This document shows positions 36,940 to 48,640 of a DNA stretch of 64,000 nucleotides, piece after piece. The stretch is from Arbacia lixula (taxonomy: Eukaryota > Echinodermata > Echinoidea > Arbacioida > Arbaciidae). The notes beneath the pieces are model-generated. The model did not search any database. It was not told the DNA's origin and was given only the letters and a program-made list of their open reading frames with translations. Numbering within the stretch: position 1 is the stretch's first letter; the number at the start of each line of letters is the position of its first letter. The stretch spans positions 21,540,524-21,604,523 of the forward strand of contig OZ022591.1 in NCBI GenBank assembly GCA_963669155.1, in the 5' to 3' direction. A program made the translations under genes and the position numbers.

Positions 36940-38690
36940 ATTTGATGTAGATTACATGCCAGAACGTTTTGTTCAGGTTTTACTGTTTCAAATTTGATAC
37001 CTGTATATGGGTATATTTACGCACGGAATTCGTAGGACGTGCATGCTCGGCAAATGACACTTTTAACGTATAACTTATATCAGGCGAAAGCTGAACATTT
37101 ACCATGTTTACTCTAATATAGGTGGTATGTTAGAACTTTGCTATTGGGTCTTACTGCTTCAGTTTGAAACCAGGGCTCATACCGCCATATTACGCACGGT
37201 CTTCGCAAAATATACCTGGCCAATTTACGCGCGACATTCACAGGACAATGGCAATACGTGTAATTCTACCAAAATGTCGAGGCCTTTCCAACTAAATCGC
37301 ATAACACTTTAATTGACTCATGATTTATATGGGGTGAAAGCTGAATAGTTTATCTTTACTCCGGCCCATATAGGTCTCATGTCGGAACTTTTTGATTGGG
37401 TCTTTCTGTTTCAGTTTGAAGTGAAAGCCCCAATATTTTTGGAAGAGTTTTGGCCATTTTCCATAAATCCTGATAAATGCCAGTTTGAAGTCTGGGCTCA
37501 CACCGGCATATTACGCACGGCCCTCACAGGATTTACCGAAAATGGCAATAATTCTTCAGAAATTTCGGGGATTTTTCAAACTATCGCATTGTACGTTAAC
37601 TATAATGCATGGTCTATGTGAGATAAAAGCTGAATAGTTGTTCTTTACTCCCATATGTCTCATGTCGGAACTTTTTGATTGGGTCTTACTGTTTCACTTG
37701 GAATTGCTCAAACCGGCATTGCGCACGGTATTCGCAGAATTTACCGGAAATGACAATAACTCTTTCAGAAATGTTGGGGATTTTTAAATTATTGCATAAA
37801 ACGTTAGCTAACTCATGATTTATATGAGGTAAAAGCTGAATAGTTGTTCTTTACCACCATATAGGTCCCATGTCGGAACTTTTTGAGTACGGTCTTTCTG
37901 TTTCAGTTTGAAGTGAAGCCCTGATATTTTTGGAAGAGTTTTGGCCATTTTCGGTAAATCCTGATAAATGCCGGGCGTATAAATGGGCCGAAATGCCGGT
38001 TTGAGCCTATATTTCATATTGACCCAGTAAGACCCAATCAAAAAGTTGCGACATGGGACCTATATGGGAGTAAAGGGCAACTATTCAGCCTCATATAATG
38101 ATTTAGTTAAAGTGTCAAGCGATATGTTTAAAAAACTGGCCACGATTTTTTGGAAGAGTATGGCCATTTTCGTTCAAATGCCATGCGTAATATGCCGGTT
38201 TGAGCCCATCAGAATTCAAACTAAAATAGTAAGATCCAAAAGTTCCGACATGGGACCTATATGGGAGTAAAGAGCAACTATTCAGCTTTTACTTCATATT
38301 TTTCATTAGTTAGTTATGTGTGATGTGATAGGTGTAAAAGCCCTGACATTTTTGAAAGAGAAATGGCCATTTCCGGCAAATTCTGATAATGAAGTGCGTA
38401 AATTGGCCAAAATGCCGGTTTGAGCCCATATTTCAGATTGATCCAGTAAGACCCAATCAAAAAGTTGCGACATGGGAGCTATATGGGGGTAAAGAGCAAC
38501 TACATGTATTCAGCTTTTACCTCATATACATGTAAATTATGAATTAGTTAAAGTGTCAAACGATAGTTTAAAAGGTACTGTTTGTAAATTGGCCGAAATA
38601 CCTGTTTGAGCCCTGACTTCAAAGTGAAACAGTAAGATCTAGTCAAAAAGTCCCGACACTTTATTCAGCTCTCATCTGATAAAAATCATT
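36940..38690. repeat. Inverted array of about 210-280-bp units
   Basis: Five plus-oriented units (near 36960, 37136, 37385, 37669, 37877) share AACTTTTTGATTGGGTCTTA and GAAAGCTGAATAGTTGTTCT. Four inverted units (near 38020, 38230, 38448, 38630) follow, with CAGTAAGACCCAATCAAAAA. The switch is near 37960. A further inverted unit lies alone near 40860-41060. No ORF of interest. Confidence 0.8.
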
Positions 38691-40810
38691 ATATTCCACA
38701 TGCTAATAATGTTGCTATGATTGCCAAGAGTTGATCACGTGAGAAAGCGTAGTTTTACCCATCTGATCACCTGAGAAGAAAAGTTCTTTACACTGTAATT
38801 GAAAGTACTTTTTGGTTTCGCTGATCTCTTCTCTCCTCACGCGTGAGCAATTTTAGTGCGTTACGCTCGGACTATCATTGTATAACAGGAGCTCCTACTA
38901 TCGCGTCCTAACGCGCGTCCTAACGCGTGTTCCCCATGGCAGCGGCTCGGGGTTAGGTAGAGAAGTAAACATTACTTTTGTACGTCAAATTGTCATTTTT
39001 TGTATAGATAGTTGGTTTCAGATGTGGAATATAAAGCAAATAATCAACTTTTTGGTTTCAGGCAATGAGACGAACTATTACTTCCTCGGCGATCTGAATG
39101 TATACGCTATATTTCCTCAGCTAGCTGCGCTTCGGAAAGATAGCTATATACATCCAGATCGCCTCAACTATTCAGCTTTCATGACTTGTGATATAAATCA
39201 TAATATTCCACATACTAAGAATGTTGCTATATGATTGGTCAAGATTTGATCACGTGATGAAGCGTAGGCCTAGTTTTTCCTATCAGATCACCTGAAAAGT
39301 TCGTTACACTCTAGGTGATAGTACTTTTTGGTTTCGCTGATCTACACTGCTCACAGTCCTAATGCGTGATTAATATTTTGAGTACGTGCGAAATAAAAGC
39401 GCGTTACACTCGGACTATCAGTTTTAGCTCGAAGCAGACGACGCCGCGGTGCGCGGTAAGTACAAATTTGTGGTTGTGGTTGTAAATACCGCGCTATACG
39501 CCGGGCGCGCGGGTACTACGTATGTACACGCATACGTATGTACATAGGCTATGTACAGTTTGTGTTTACCATATACATAGTCGCGTTTCAATCAAAATGG
39601 CCTGTGCCAATGGAATTAGATTTGAACTACTCAAGGAAACTGAACTGGAACATTTGCTGCAAGAAAGTGAAAGTAAAAATAAAAAGAGACAATTGAAGTT
39701 TAGCTTTCGAATATTTCAGGAGTTTTGCGCGGCACTAGGAGACGTCGAGTTTGACCAGCTTGAAACATCGACATGAAATCATTGCCATTGGATCGACTGC
39801 TTGGAAAATTCTAGTGGTGAGTCGTATAGTAAACAATCTAGGCAGGCTTTGCGTGACATAGACATTGTAGGATACTAATTTTGCAAGGTCAGGTCGTGTG
39901 TTTAAAACTGTTAGTGCTTCTGTTGAGAATAGAAATGTCCAAGTTCAGAACAAGAACTGCAATGCGACGTTTCAGTTTAATAACTGCGTTGCGAACATTA
40001 ACAACTAACGTTACTAGCGTTAGAATAAACGCTAGACCAGGCCTAGCAATGTTAGCCTACAATGCTAAGCCTGTGCGGCATTGTTTTTCTTGTGAACTTG
40101 TGAACTATGATTGACGTCTCTTCACGGCATTTGCATGCATGATCAGCATCATGATTCAGGTGAACTTAATCCACACCGTAATGTTGTTTGTAGCCTCCCC
40201 CTCCAATAACCAGAATATGGTCTAAAACTTAGATTCAACGATAGGCCTAACGTTAGATTCTCGGTAGTAGCACCGACTCGAACGCTTTTGTACGTCAAAT
40301 TGTCATTTTTTCGTGTAGATAGTTGGTTTCAGATATTGCTCTAAGTTCTGCACGTAGGAGCCCGATTCATTTTTTTTTAAATTTCCTGCGGCTTTGGCAA
40401 ATCAACGGAAATTCAAGTTGCGCCTCGGCCGCAACATCGCTAGAGCTCCCCCATCGCGCTCAACGATTTTCCGCTAAAAAGAAAAAAAAACAGCTGGAAA
40501 GAAATGTATCGCGAACTACTGCAACAAATTTTGTCACCGGGTAGAGAGCATGCGCAGTAGTGCCAAGGCCGAAGAAACCAAAAAGTACAATCACGTAGCC
40601 GCACCGACCCGAACGCTTTTGTACGTTAAATTGTCATTTTTTGTATAGTCTGTTGGTATCAGATGTGGAATATAAAGCAAATAATCAACTTTTGGTTTCA
40701 GGCTTTGAGACGAACTATCACCTCGGCGATCTGAATGTATACGCTTTCTTTCTTCAGCTTCCCTTCGGAAAGATAGCTACATCAAGATCACTTCGGAAGT
40801 GATAGTTCAT
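38690..40810 (+). repeat. Interleaved direct duplications (segments A and B)
   Basis: Segment A (TTGATCACGTGA to GCGTTACxCTCGGACTATCA) occurs at 38695-38878 and 39205-39425. Segment B (TTTTGTACGTCAAATTGTCA to GATCTGAATGTATACGCT) occurs at about 38975-39175, partly at 40285-40335 and again at 40615-40795. Segment B ends in a hairpin (GGCGATCTGAATGTATA versus its inverse near 39165). The short ORF at 39597 lies between copies. Confidence 0.7.
39597..39776 (+). CDS. Short ORF resembling the N-terminus of Crypton/KIAA1958-like proteins
   Basis: A 59-codon ORF starts with ATG in good context (AAAATGGCC) and reads RFELLKETELEHLLQ, then a Lys-rich KNKKRQLKFSFRIFQEFC. This pattern of an acidic L-E-x-E-L helix, a KNxKR turn and a basic helix is typical of the region before the tyrosine-recombinase-like domain in Crypton-derived proteins. 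No such catalytic domain was found downstream. It may be a first exon, a fragment of an inactive element, or chance. Confidence 0.35.
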   Translation: MACANGIRFELLKETELEHLLQESESKNKKRQLKFSFRIFQEFCAALGDVEFDQLETST

Positions 40811-40854
40811 CCCATCGCCTAAACCAACGTGGATTATTTGCTTATTAGCTAGTT

Positions 40855-41110
40855 AAAAGTGTCATACGATTTTAAAAGGTACAATAGTTTGAGGAATTAC
40901 GGCCATTTTTCGGTTTATCCTGTGAATGATGTGCGTAAAATGGCCGAAACGCCGGTTTGAGCCCATATTTCAAATTGGGACAGTAAGACCCAGTCAAAAA
41001 GTTCCGACATGCCACCTAAATGAGAATGTAGATCAGTTATTCAGCTTTTACCCGATATATATCATTAGCTAGTTAAAGTGTCAAACGATAGTGTTAAAAG
41101 CCCTGGATTT
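40855..41110 (-). repeat. Detached unit of the 36940-38690 array
   Basis: Contains GTAAAATGGCCGAAACGCCG, CAGTAAGACCCAGTCAAAAA and TTATTCAGCTTTTACC in the same order as the inverted units of the main array. Confidence 0.7.
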
Positions 41111-41579
41111 TTACAAATATGAATCGCCTTTTTCTTTAGGACATGACTAATATGCCGCTCGTATAATGTTTTCCAAGTTGGGCTTGTTCATCATCACTAC
41201 TTACGAAAAAACATTGTTTTCACGTTTTTGATAGATCAGGTAAAGACATAAATTGATCTTTTAAATTTCAATTTTCTTTTTCTTATAAGTGCCGCGTAAT
41301 ATATTTTTATATTCCGCTTCTTGTCTCTTTATTATTACACGTAACGCTTTAAATTCTCATTTGTTTTTGAAGTCACCGTAGAACCATTTTCTTTTGTTCT
41401 CAGGCGTAGCAGACGACAGAAATCAACATGGTTGCGGACCGGATGTCTTATTGGTCGCCCAAAGTAGCTCTGTTAGCTTGGGTTTTCCCACATTAGTCTC
41501 ATTTCAGCTCGTCAGAGTTAAGCCTCAGCCACGAGGCCTTGTCAAAAGGCTATATCCCTCGAGAAATGAGTCGATATTG

Positions 41580-41798
41580 AGGTGGTGTCGTCATAACTAT
41601 GAACATGTTGTCAAGACAATTGGATCTAAACAAACTCCCACCAGTGAGAAGTTTAGCGGTCCGACATTGTCACCATGATGTCGGGCATTCCCAAGTATAC
41701 AGTCCCCGCTGTGATCATCGCTGCTTGCTCTACCCGTATTGTTTAGAACCAGTTGTCTTGACAGTAAACTGCTCAAATGACGTAACGCTTCGGTACTA
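41580..41798. mobile_element. MITE-like element, copy 2 of the 13125 family
   Basis: Shares CATGTTGTCAAGACAATTGG, the core CCCCGCTGTGATCATCGCTG and the end GTTTAGAACCAGTTGTC with the copy at 13125. It ends in TTCGGTAC, the inverse of the first copy's GTACCGAA. Confidence 0.65.
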
Positions 41799-42972
41799 GG
41801 TCAACTGTACTGTGAAAGGATTGGCCCCTTTGAGAAATAACAGCAAATTTCAACCTCAAAAAGCGGCTGAGATTTAAATATAAAGTCGAAAGTAGGCCTA
41901 CGTTAATTTTGGGGGAGCAGATTTCGTGGCATATTACACAAATAATGAATGTTTATGAGTGCAATGGACAGAATCTTTCACCGAATGAAACATTCTATCC
42001 ATTGTCCCACCTATGGTCCCCAGATACTTTGCTATCTGGGTTCACTGATCGCGCGTCCCCTAAATTACCCCTCGGGTGAGGGGTACAATCTGCGATTAGC
42101 GCGCAGTGTGCAATGGACAATATCGTATGGATCTAAAATTGCACGATGAATGGATCTAAAATTGCACATTAGATGACGTCATTGTAAATGGACTGAATGA
42201 TCGATATCAAACAACCAATCAAATGACAGGGATCTATCTACGTGTCATATAAAAGGTAATTACATACAAATCAAATAATTTATTTAAATGTCCTCTTCAT
42301 AAAATCATAGTCATAGATGTTAAATATAAATTGCGAATATAAGACAAGTATTGATATAATTCCCGATTAAAGGTCAAAGCGGTACATGTGCACATTTTGA
42401 AGGGAAAAGATACATTTGCGTCTTGTAGAAAGACTGAATAAAGCGGGGAATCCCCGACCGCGTTGTGTTGCCCAGGGAACTCTCGTCTATCTCTTTGACC
42501 TCTGCGCACGTACAGGATGTGGTGATAATACGAGGAGCGAAGCAGTCTCGGAAACTAAATTGTGAGAGTAAGTTATTATGATTTAAATGAACTCTGAAAT
42601 AATGAACAGTAATCTATTAACATTATGATTTTCTGTAGAGCAATCCTCGTGTCATGACGTCATTTAAGGACAGAAAAATGGGTATTTAAACTTAAATGGG
42701 TTAGCCTAATTTGCGGAAGTCAAGAAACTAGGGCTTCCAAGAGTGCGTGCGAGCCATCGTGAAAATAAATTACGCGTACGTTAATGTCACGCAAGGTCTC
42801 GATCTCTAGATATACGTATTGCAAATATTAAAAAATTGTAAAAAAACCCTCAAACGAATGCGCTTAAAAGGACCTTTAAATGTTGTAAATATAAATTACA
42901 AAACATTACAAACGATCAGGAACAAGTCATCAATATGTTGAAACCATACATATTAGTGGAAACAACTCTTGA

Positions 42973-43130
42973 AACGATACAGGCGGATTCACACTGCATC
43001 CGACATCCGACATTCCGACATACGACACGACTTTCGACACGACATTTCAGTTCACACTGACGACTTTTCAAAATGTCGTGCAAAAAGTCGTATGACACGA
43101 CATTTGCTGTCGGTCAATCAATTATCAAGT
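42973..43130 (+). repeat. Left member of a TCCGACAT-rich inverted pair
   Basis: TTCACACTGCATCCGACATC is followed by repeats of CCGACAT, ACGACACGAC and GTCGTA. The inverse counterpart is at 46785-47005. Confidence 0.7.
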
Positions 43131-43169
43131 TCTTTATGCCATAACCAAGCATAAACACAAGAAAAATAT

Positions 43170-43530
43170 CGATCTGAGAAGGACGAGAAGCAGGAGGGGG
43201 GAGGGTTGAAGAAGGAAGAAGGAGCCAAGGAAAGAACTTACGGCGAAGGCGGGAGAAAATCGAGGAGGAAATGGGAGCAGTAGAAGACGGGAGTAAGAAA
43301 GTTAGGGGGAAGAGATGAAAAAGGTGGAAGGGAATATAAAACGAGGGGGAGAAGGAAGGAAACGGGAGAAAGGGAACAAGAGAGGGGGAGAAGAGGGTGG
43401 ATCGATGGTGAGGAATAGATGAGAAGAGGCGGAGGAGCAGTACGGCAAGGAGGGAAGGGGGTAGGGAAAAGAAGTGAGAATGACTAGGAGAAGGGAGGGT
43501 GAATGAGGAGGAGAAACAAAAGACGAAAGA
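43170..43530 (+). repeat. Purine-rich (GGAGAA) tract
   Basis: About 360 nt of nearly pure A/G on the plus strand, switching to pyrimidine-rich at about 43550-43620. Confidence 0.8.
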
Positions 43531-43974
43531 CAACTAGATGAGCATCGTCTTCCTCCTTCTCCACCATCTCCATCCTCCTCCACGCATTCGCTTTCTTCTC
43601 CTTCTTCTCCATCCCTCTACTCTTACGTCTCCTTGTTCATGTTGTTCATTCTCGTTCTCTTGCCTCAATACTAGATCAAGTTATAGATGCCAGCATTGAT
43701 ATTTCGTGTGGGGAAGTTGGCATAATCACACTCACCCTAATCCTTCTTTACATTGGTGAAGAGAAAGAATTTACGATATTACAACAATCCTAATAATAGT
43801 CCATTATAAGATGGGTAGGTTATGTCTTTATCTAGTTCTTTCGATATGCCTATGTTAAGGAATGTTTGGGATTTTTTTTTTTATACCAGACACATGCAGT
43901 ATAAATCATATCAATGACATGACATTGTATACATTTACAATATAGTTTGCAGGTATGACGATTCCTCAAATAAA

Positions 43975-44724
43975 CACACACAAAAAAGTAGGTCCCCCCT
44001 CAGCAATATAGCATAACTTTTTATCGAAAAGGGTTTGGGGCAAAATAATTTGGCAGGACTATTCCTTACCTTATTGACTAACTTATGTGTGAAAATCACA
44101 TTAATCCAATTAGTCATGCATGAGTGGGTAAATTTAAAAGGCAAAAATGTAACTTTTCAAAAGTCACAAGGGTAATTTTAGTATTCTATCGAGAAATTTT
44201 GATGAATTCCATTTCTGGTGCATAATTTATGTCGTTTCAATGTTTATCACCCATTTCTCGATGCACTTTAACCTATCTCGACTCTTAACCCATTGTTCTG
44301 GTTGGGTGAGCAACTGAGCATCGTTTAACAAATACTCATCTCTCTTGAGTTTGAAACTTTTAAAAACCCTTTATTTTGTTGAAAAAATAAAACTCTGGAT
44401 ATTTCGACAACGATGTAACATAACCTGTTATGATAACATAAGAAGTCATTTTCGTGTTGTGGTTGAGTGAAAACACTTTAAAAATCACACAAGAAACGCC
44501 AAAATGTATTGTTAAAACGGCATAAACCATTACACTTGTGACTTTTGAAAAGTGACATTTTTGCCTTTAAAATTTGCCCACTCATGCATGACTTATTGAA
44601 TTAATGTGATTTTCACACAGAAGTTAAGAAACAATCCTGCCAAATCATTTTGCCCAAAACTTCTTCGATAAAAAGTTATGCTATTTTGCTTACGGAGGGG
44701 GGGGGGGGGTACTTTTTTGTTGTG
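43975..44724. mobile_element. Foldback element with poly-C/poly-G ends, copy 2
   Basis: Same terminal CACAxxAAAAAAGTA arms and the same core as the copy at 10335, diverged by point changes and small indels. The left C run is short while the right G run is about 14 nt. Lies within the larger inverted-repeat interval 42973-47005. Confidence 0.8.
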
Positions 44725-45741
44725 CTTATTCAGTTTGTATCATTCAGTGATTTGAGTGTCCCGTTCAAACTAAACTTATCTCTTAGATTCTGCTTTAACA
44801 ATTCTACTTCAACACAATAAAAGTACCCCCCCTTCCCCGTCCCCTCCTCTCTTTCATGAAATGGCATTCCCCCCCCCCCCCCCCCCGGAAAAAAAAAAGA
44901 AAAAAAAAAAACTTTACATGTTTACTTCAGTGTGCGTGATGCAAAAAAGTATCAAATAAAACATTATGAACAGTTAAATGCCTACTATTGATATTAAATT
45001 TATTTGATTCTATGCAAAGAAATTTTGAATATTAGTACATTCTTTTTAGGAACATCCCGCATATCTACAGCCATTCTACATGTAATGATTAAACGGACGA
45101 ACTAAATAATTCCACCAACAGTGAATCTGCCAGAAAAATAGTTACACTTCTTATTTTTTTAGTCTACTAACGTTAAGAAGTTTTGACGTGAAGAAAACTG
45201 TTACCATTCCCCGACAAAAAAATACATGTATGAATCTATTAGCTCTTCATGTAAACTTAGTTGAGAGTCTTCTAAACCCGAAAGAACAGTTACTAAACCC
45301 ATGAATACAGGTCTAGTTCAACTCTATTGTTAGTCAGATCTCACTAAAATCATGATTATGGTGGTAGACTTAAGAGGAGCAGATGACTTGTACATATTGT
45401 AACTAAAAAAAAGTAAATCTGAGTGTAGCAAATTATCTGTTCTAGTTCTAGAGGTAGAGTGCATACGTTTTTAGTCAATTCATATCTCTACTAAAACTAG
45501 TAGATCTATACGAGTAAGACTCCGTGGACCTACATTCGCATGAGCACGCCCGGTCGGTCGGCCGGCTGGCTAGATTTATCACAACAACATGATAGACCTA
45601 GGTACGGTCGAGTCCAGATCTAAAAGTAGACGTGAGGTAGTAGACTAGCTGCTAAAGAAACTTGTTTGGATCTGGGAAATCTACACTCTAATCAATAGAC
45701 CTAGACCCTCTAGATATCTGTGTTGTTATGAGCTGGTGTAT

Positions 45742-46152
45742 CTGGGACTGCTCCTGGGTAGCGGGAGCGTGAGCGGCGCGGGCTGGTCGCAGTATTTATG
45801 TATTTGGATCATTCATACGTTTGTCGTTAGATCTCACTTCGATCTCATAAAATTTTAAACCCTTTAACAGCCATGTTGACCTCGAGGCTGTAGACCTGTA
45901 ACTTAACTGTAGATCGCACGTTTTATTTGTAAATTAGATCTAGATCTATCTATTAAAAGTCTGACATTCGAACAGAGTAATAGAACACACTACCGCTTAG
46001 ACTAGTACTACGTAGATTACGCGTAAACACGGATGTTCATGATGAATTATTGGAAATGCAACAGCTTTCAAGCAGTAGATCTAGATTTCTAGAGCTTAAT
46101 ACTGCGATCAGCCCGCTCACACTCCCGCTGCGCGGGAGCAGTCCCGGGCTAG
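45742..46152. repeat. GC-rich inverted repeat in the 43-47 kb interval
   Basis: GGGACTGCTCC and GCGGGAGCGTGAGCGG at 45742-45785 are mirrored by CCGCTCACACTCCCGCTG and GGAGCAGTCCC at 46115-46150. The spacer is rich in TAGATCTAGATCT. Local GC is far above the surrounding AT-rich sequence. Confidence 0.65.
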
Positions 46153-46784
46153 ACTAGAGCCTTATCCGAGTATAAACATAAATAGGTTCTTCAATTGTTA
46201 ACGTTTAATTATACCAGTCTAGACCTCTAAAACTAAATAAATTTATGTTGCATGTACATGTCGAGGCCTTTCAAAGTACGTTAAAGTGCGATTTAGATCT
46301 CACAAGACTTTCAAGTTAGAATGATGACATTTATGCAGATAGAAACAGTTGCAACTTGCAGTTGCATATCGTTGACTTTTTACGTGTAGACCCTTGGCCT
46401 TGGGTCTGTATCATTTTTAACGTTTACTTTATAGAGTCGGGGCCTACTCGAACGTAAACATTAAACTTGTCTCGAGTCGAGGCCTTTAAAACTCGATTAC
46501 CACTGAATACCGAGATTATCTCGCTATTAGCTGACATTAATAGACATCGATTAACTTACCATCAATAAGGCATCACATTCTTGCCCACCTTTCTTTACAA
46601 ACGATGGCAAACTGCTTCACCAAAACATAATAAAGATATGATGCGTAGGGAAACATTGCCCAACATACATTTTAGTACATGGGACTGAAGTGGGGCCATC
46701 GCAGAGATTTTCCGCGAAGCAAAAGTCTTTTGGCAAGCCAAACTTATGAAGTGACGTCATGGGAATCCGCCGTTGTGATTGGTC

Positions 46785-47005
46785 TCCGGCTAAATGTCGG
46801 ATTGTCGTGCTTGAAAAATCGCTACATGATCCGATTTTTTAATACGACAAAATCTGTCGGACACGACTTTTTTGTCGTGTTGCCTCAGTGTGAATGGACA
46901 CATTGGATTTGCACTGTTTCGATTTTTATTTTGTCGGATCAAATGTCGGAAAGTCGTATGTCGTGTCGTATGTCGGAATGTCGGATGCAGCGAAACCGCT
47001 CGGTG
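46785..47005 (-). repeat. Right member of the TCCGACAT-rich inverted pair
   Basis: GTCGTATGTCGGAATGTCGG and ATGCAGCGAAACCG mirror the start of the 42973 copy, and both include a CACACTG/CAGTGTG flank. The two bound a 4-kb interval that may be a single large non-autonomous element or two solo insertions in opposite directions. Confidence 0.68.
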
Positions 47006-47259
47006 TGCATCTATGCTCACTCTGCTAGCGAGGTTTCATCATCAGTGTGTTTGCGCACACTGTGCAAAACCATGCTCTCCGCCGTGCGTTGTGTTTTGTA
47101 CACTGTCGCTGCTACAGTCATACCATACTAGTTCCTACCTAATAACTCGCACGAAACGTAAACAGTTGTAGGAAATGAACTACGTAGCACGAAACAAAAT
47201 GAGAGGGTGGGGGGAATTAAGAGCTAGTCGCGTGACACAAGCGGAACCACACCCACGCA

Positions 47260-47628
47260 CGTATGGCAATTCGTTTTAACATTTATTCCTATTTCTTGAT
47301 ATCACGAATTCGATTTCTTGATATCAAGAATTCGACTTTTTGATATCAAGAATTCGATTTCTTAAAATCAATAATTGCCATTGATTAACTACAAAACAAC
47401 CATTTCTTGATATCAAGAATTCAAATTCTTGATATCAAGAAATCGAATTCGTGATATCAAGAATTCGAATTATTGATATTAAGAAATGTTTTTTTGTAGT
47501 CAAGCAATGGAAATTCTTGATATCAAGAAATCGAATCCTTTATATCAAGAAATCAAATTCTTGATATCAAGAAATCGAATTCGTGATATCAAGAAATAGG
47601 AATAAATGTTAAAACGGCTAGCCATACG
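47260..47628. mobile_element. Foldback composed of GATATC palindromes
   Basis: The ends CGTATGGC-xxxx-CGTTTTAACATT and their inverse bound 369 bp made of at least ten copies of TTCTTGATATCAAGAA joined by AATTCGA. Each unit is itself a palindrome, and the whole is a larger palindrome whose arms run at least 60 bp. No ORF. Confidence 0.85.
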
Positions 47629-48009
47629 CACGTGCATAATTGAATTGAGTGCGTTGTTAACTCAACTTACAAAGCTGAGGAAATACATGAGCTCGCTTCA
47701 TCCTTAGTGAGACGCAGTGCTTACTTGATGTAACCCATAATGTATGAAGAAGTACTTTATATTAAAGACATGTGAATAAAGCAGTATTTTACTTTCATAT
47801 TTACTTGTTTTATTCTTTCCATGTAATTATTCATCTTTTGGCTATGTCTGTTATTAAAAAAGAAAGTATTGTCATTCAATAAAACTTTTCTTTCATAATG
47901 TTTCATGTCATTATTGATGTTGCACCTTGCAAAATGCTGACTTGGGACTTGAGAGAGGCCCAGTTGGTTATGCCCCCCCCCCCCTTTATTTCCCCTACCC
48001 CAACTAGCA

Positions 48010-48640
48010 AGCTTACGTCGGGCCGAGATCGCGGTCGACAAACTGACGTCGGGTCAACGTCGGACCAATGTGAGAGACATGTTGGGAGCGATTGCATTCA
48101 AATAGGGCATTTGGTCGTAATTTTATGTCGGTTCGACATAATTTTTCCGACCTAATTGCGATATATCAATGCCGACGTCGTGCCGACATCGCGCCAATGT
48201 CGGAACTTAATTTCGATATCTTAAAGCTGCCGATGTGCCGACACTGCGCAAAAACTATTGACAATAAAACATGTGGGTTATAAATGGTTGAAAAAAAATG
48301 TGATGTCGGGCCGACGTCGTCATTCTGACTTGATTCCGGTATCTTAAAGCTGACGTCGTGCTGACTTCGAGACAATGTCGTATTATTTTTAGTGATATTA
48401 AATTTAAACATGATGGAGTTGTTAAAATGTGATATCAAACCAACATCAATACTTCGAGTTCATTTTCGACATCTCGAAGCTGACGTCGTGCAGATCGCGC
48501 CAATATCATAACTAGTGACATTAATAAACATGTCAGTTAATGGTTGAAAATGTGAGGTCAGGCCGACGTCATTATTCTGACTTGATTCCGATATTTTAAA
48601 GCTGACGTAATGCCGACATCGCGGCAATGTCGTAACTGAT
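48010..48640 (+). repeat. Degenerate tandem repeat, 122-130-bp units with GACGTC
   Basis: AAGCTGxCG starts recur at 48225, 48347, 48477 and 48599. Units share GCCGACATCGCGCCAATGTC, AATGGTTGAAAATGTGA and TCTGACTTGATTCCGATAT. The left part (48010-48220) is more scrambled. Confidence 0.8.

Noticed and set aside
36940..38690. CRISPR-like regular repeats
   Set aside because: Units are hundreds of bases long, diverged and in both directions, in a eukaryotic genome. No short repeat-spacer pattern or cas genes.
43114..43583. Ser/Pro/Phe-rich minus-strand frames
   Set aside because: Translation of the purine-rich tract on the other strand.
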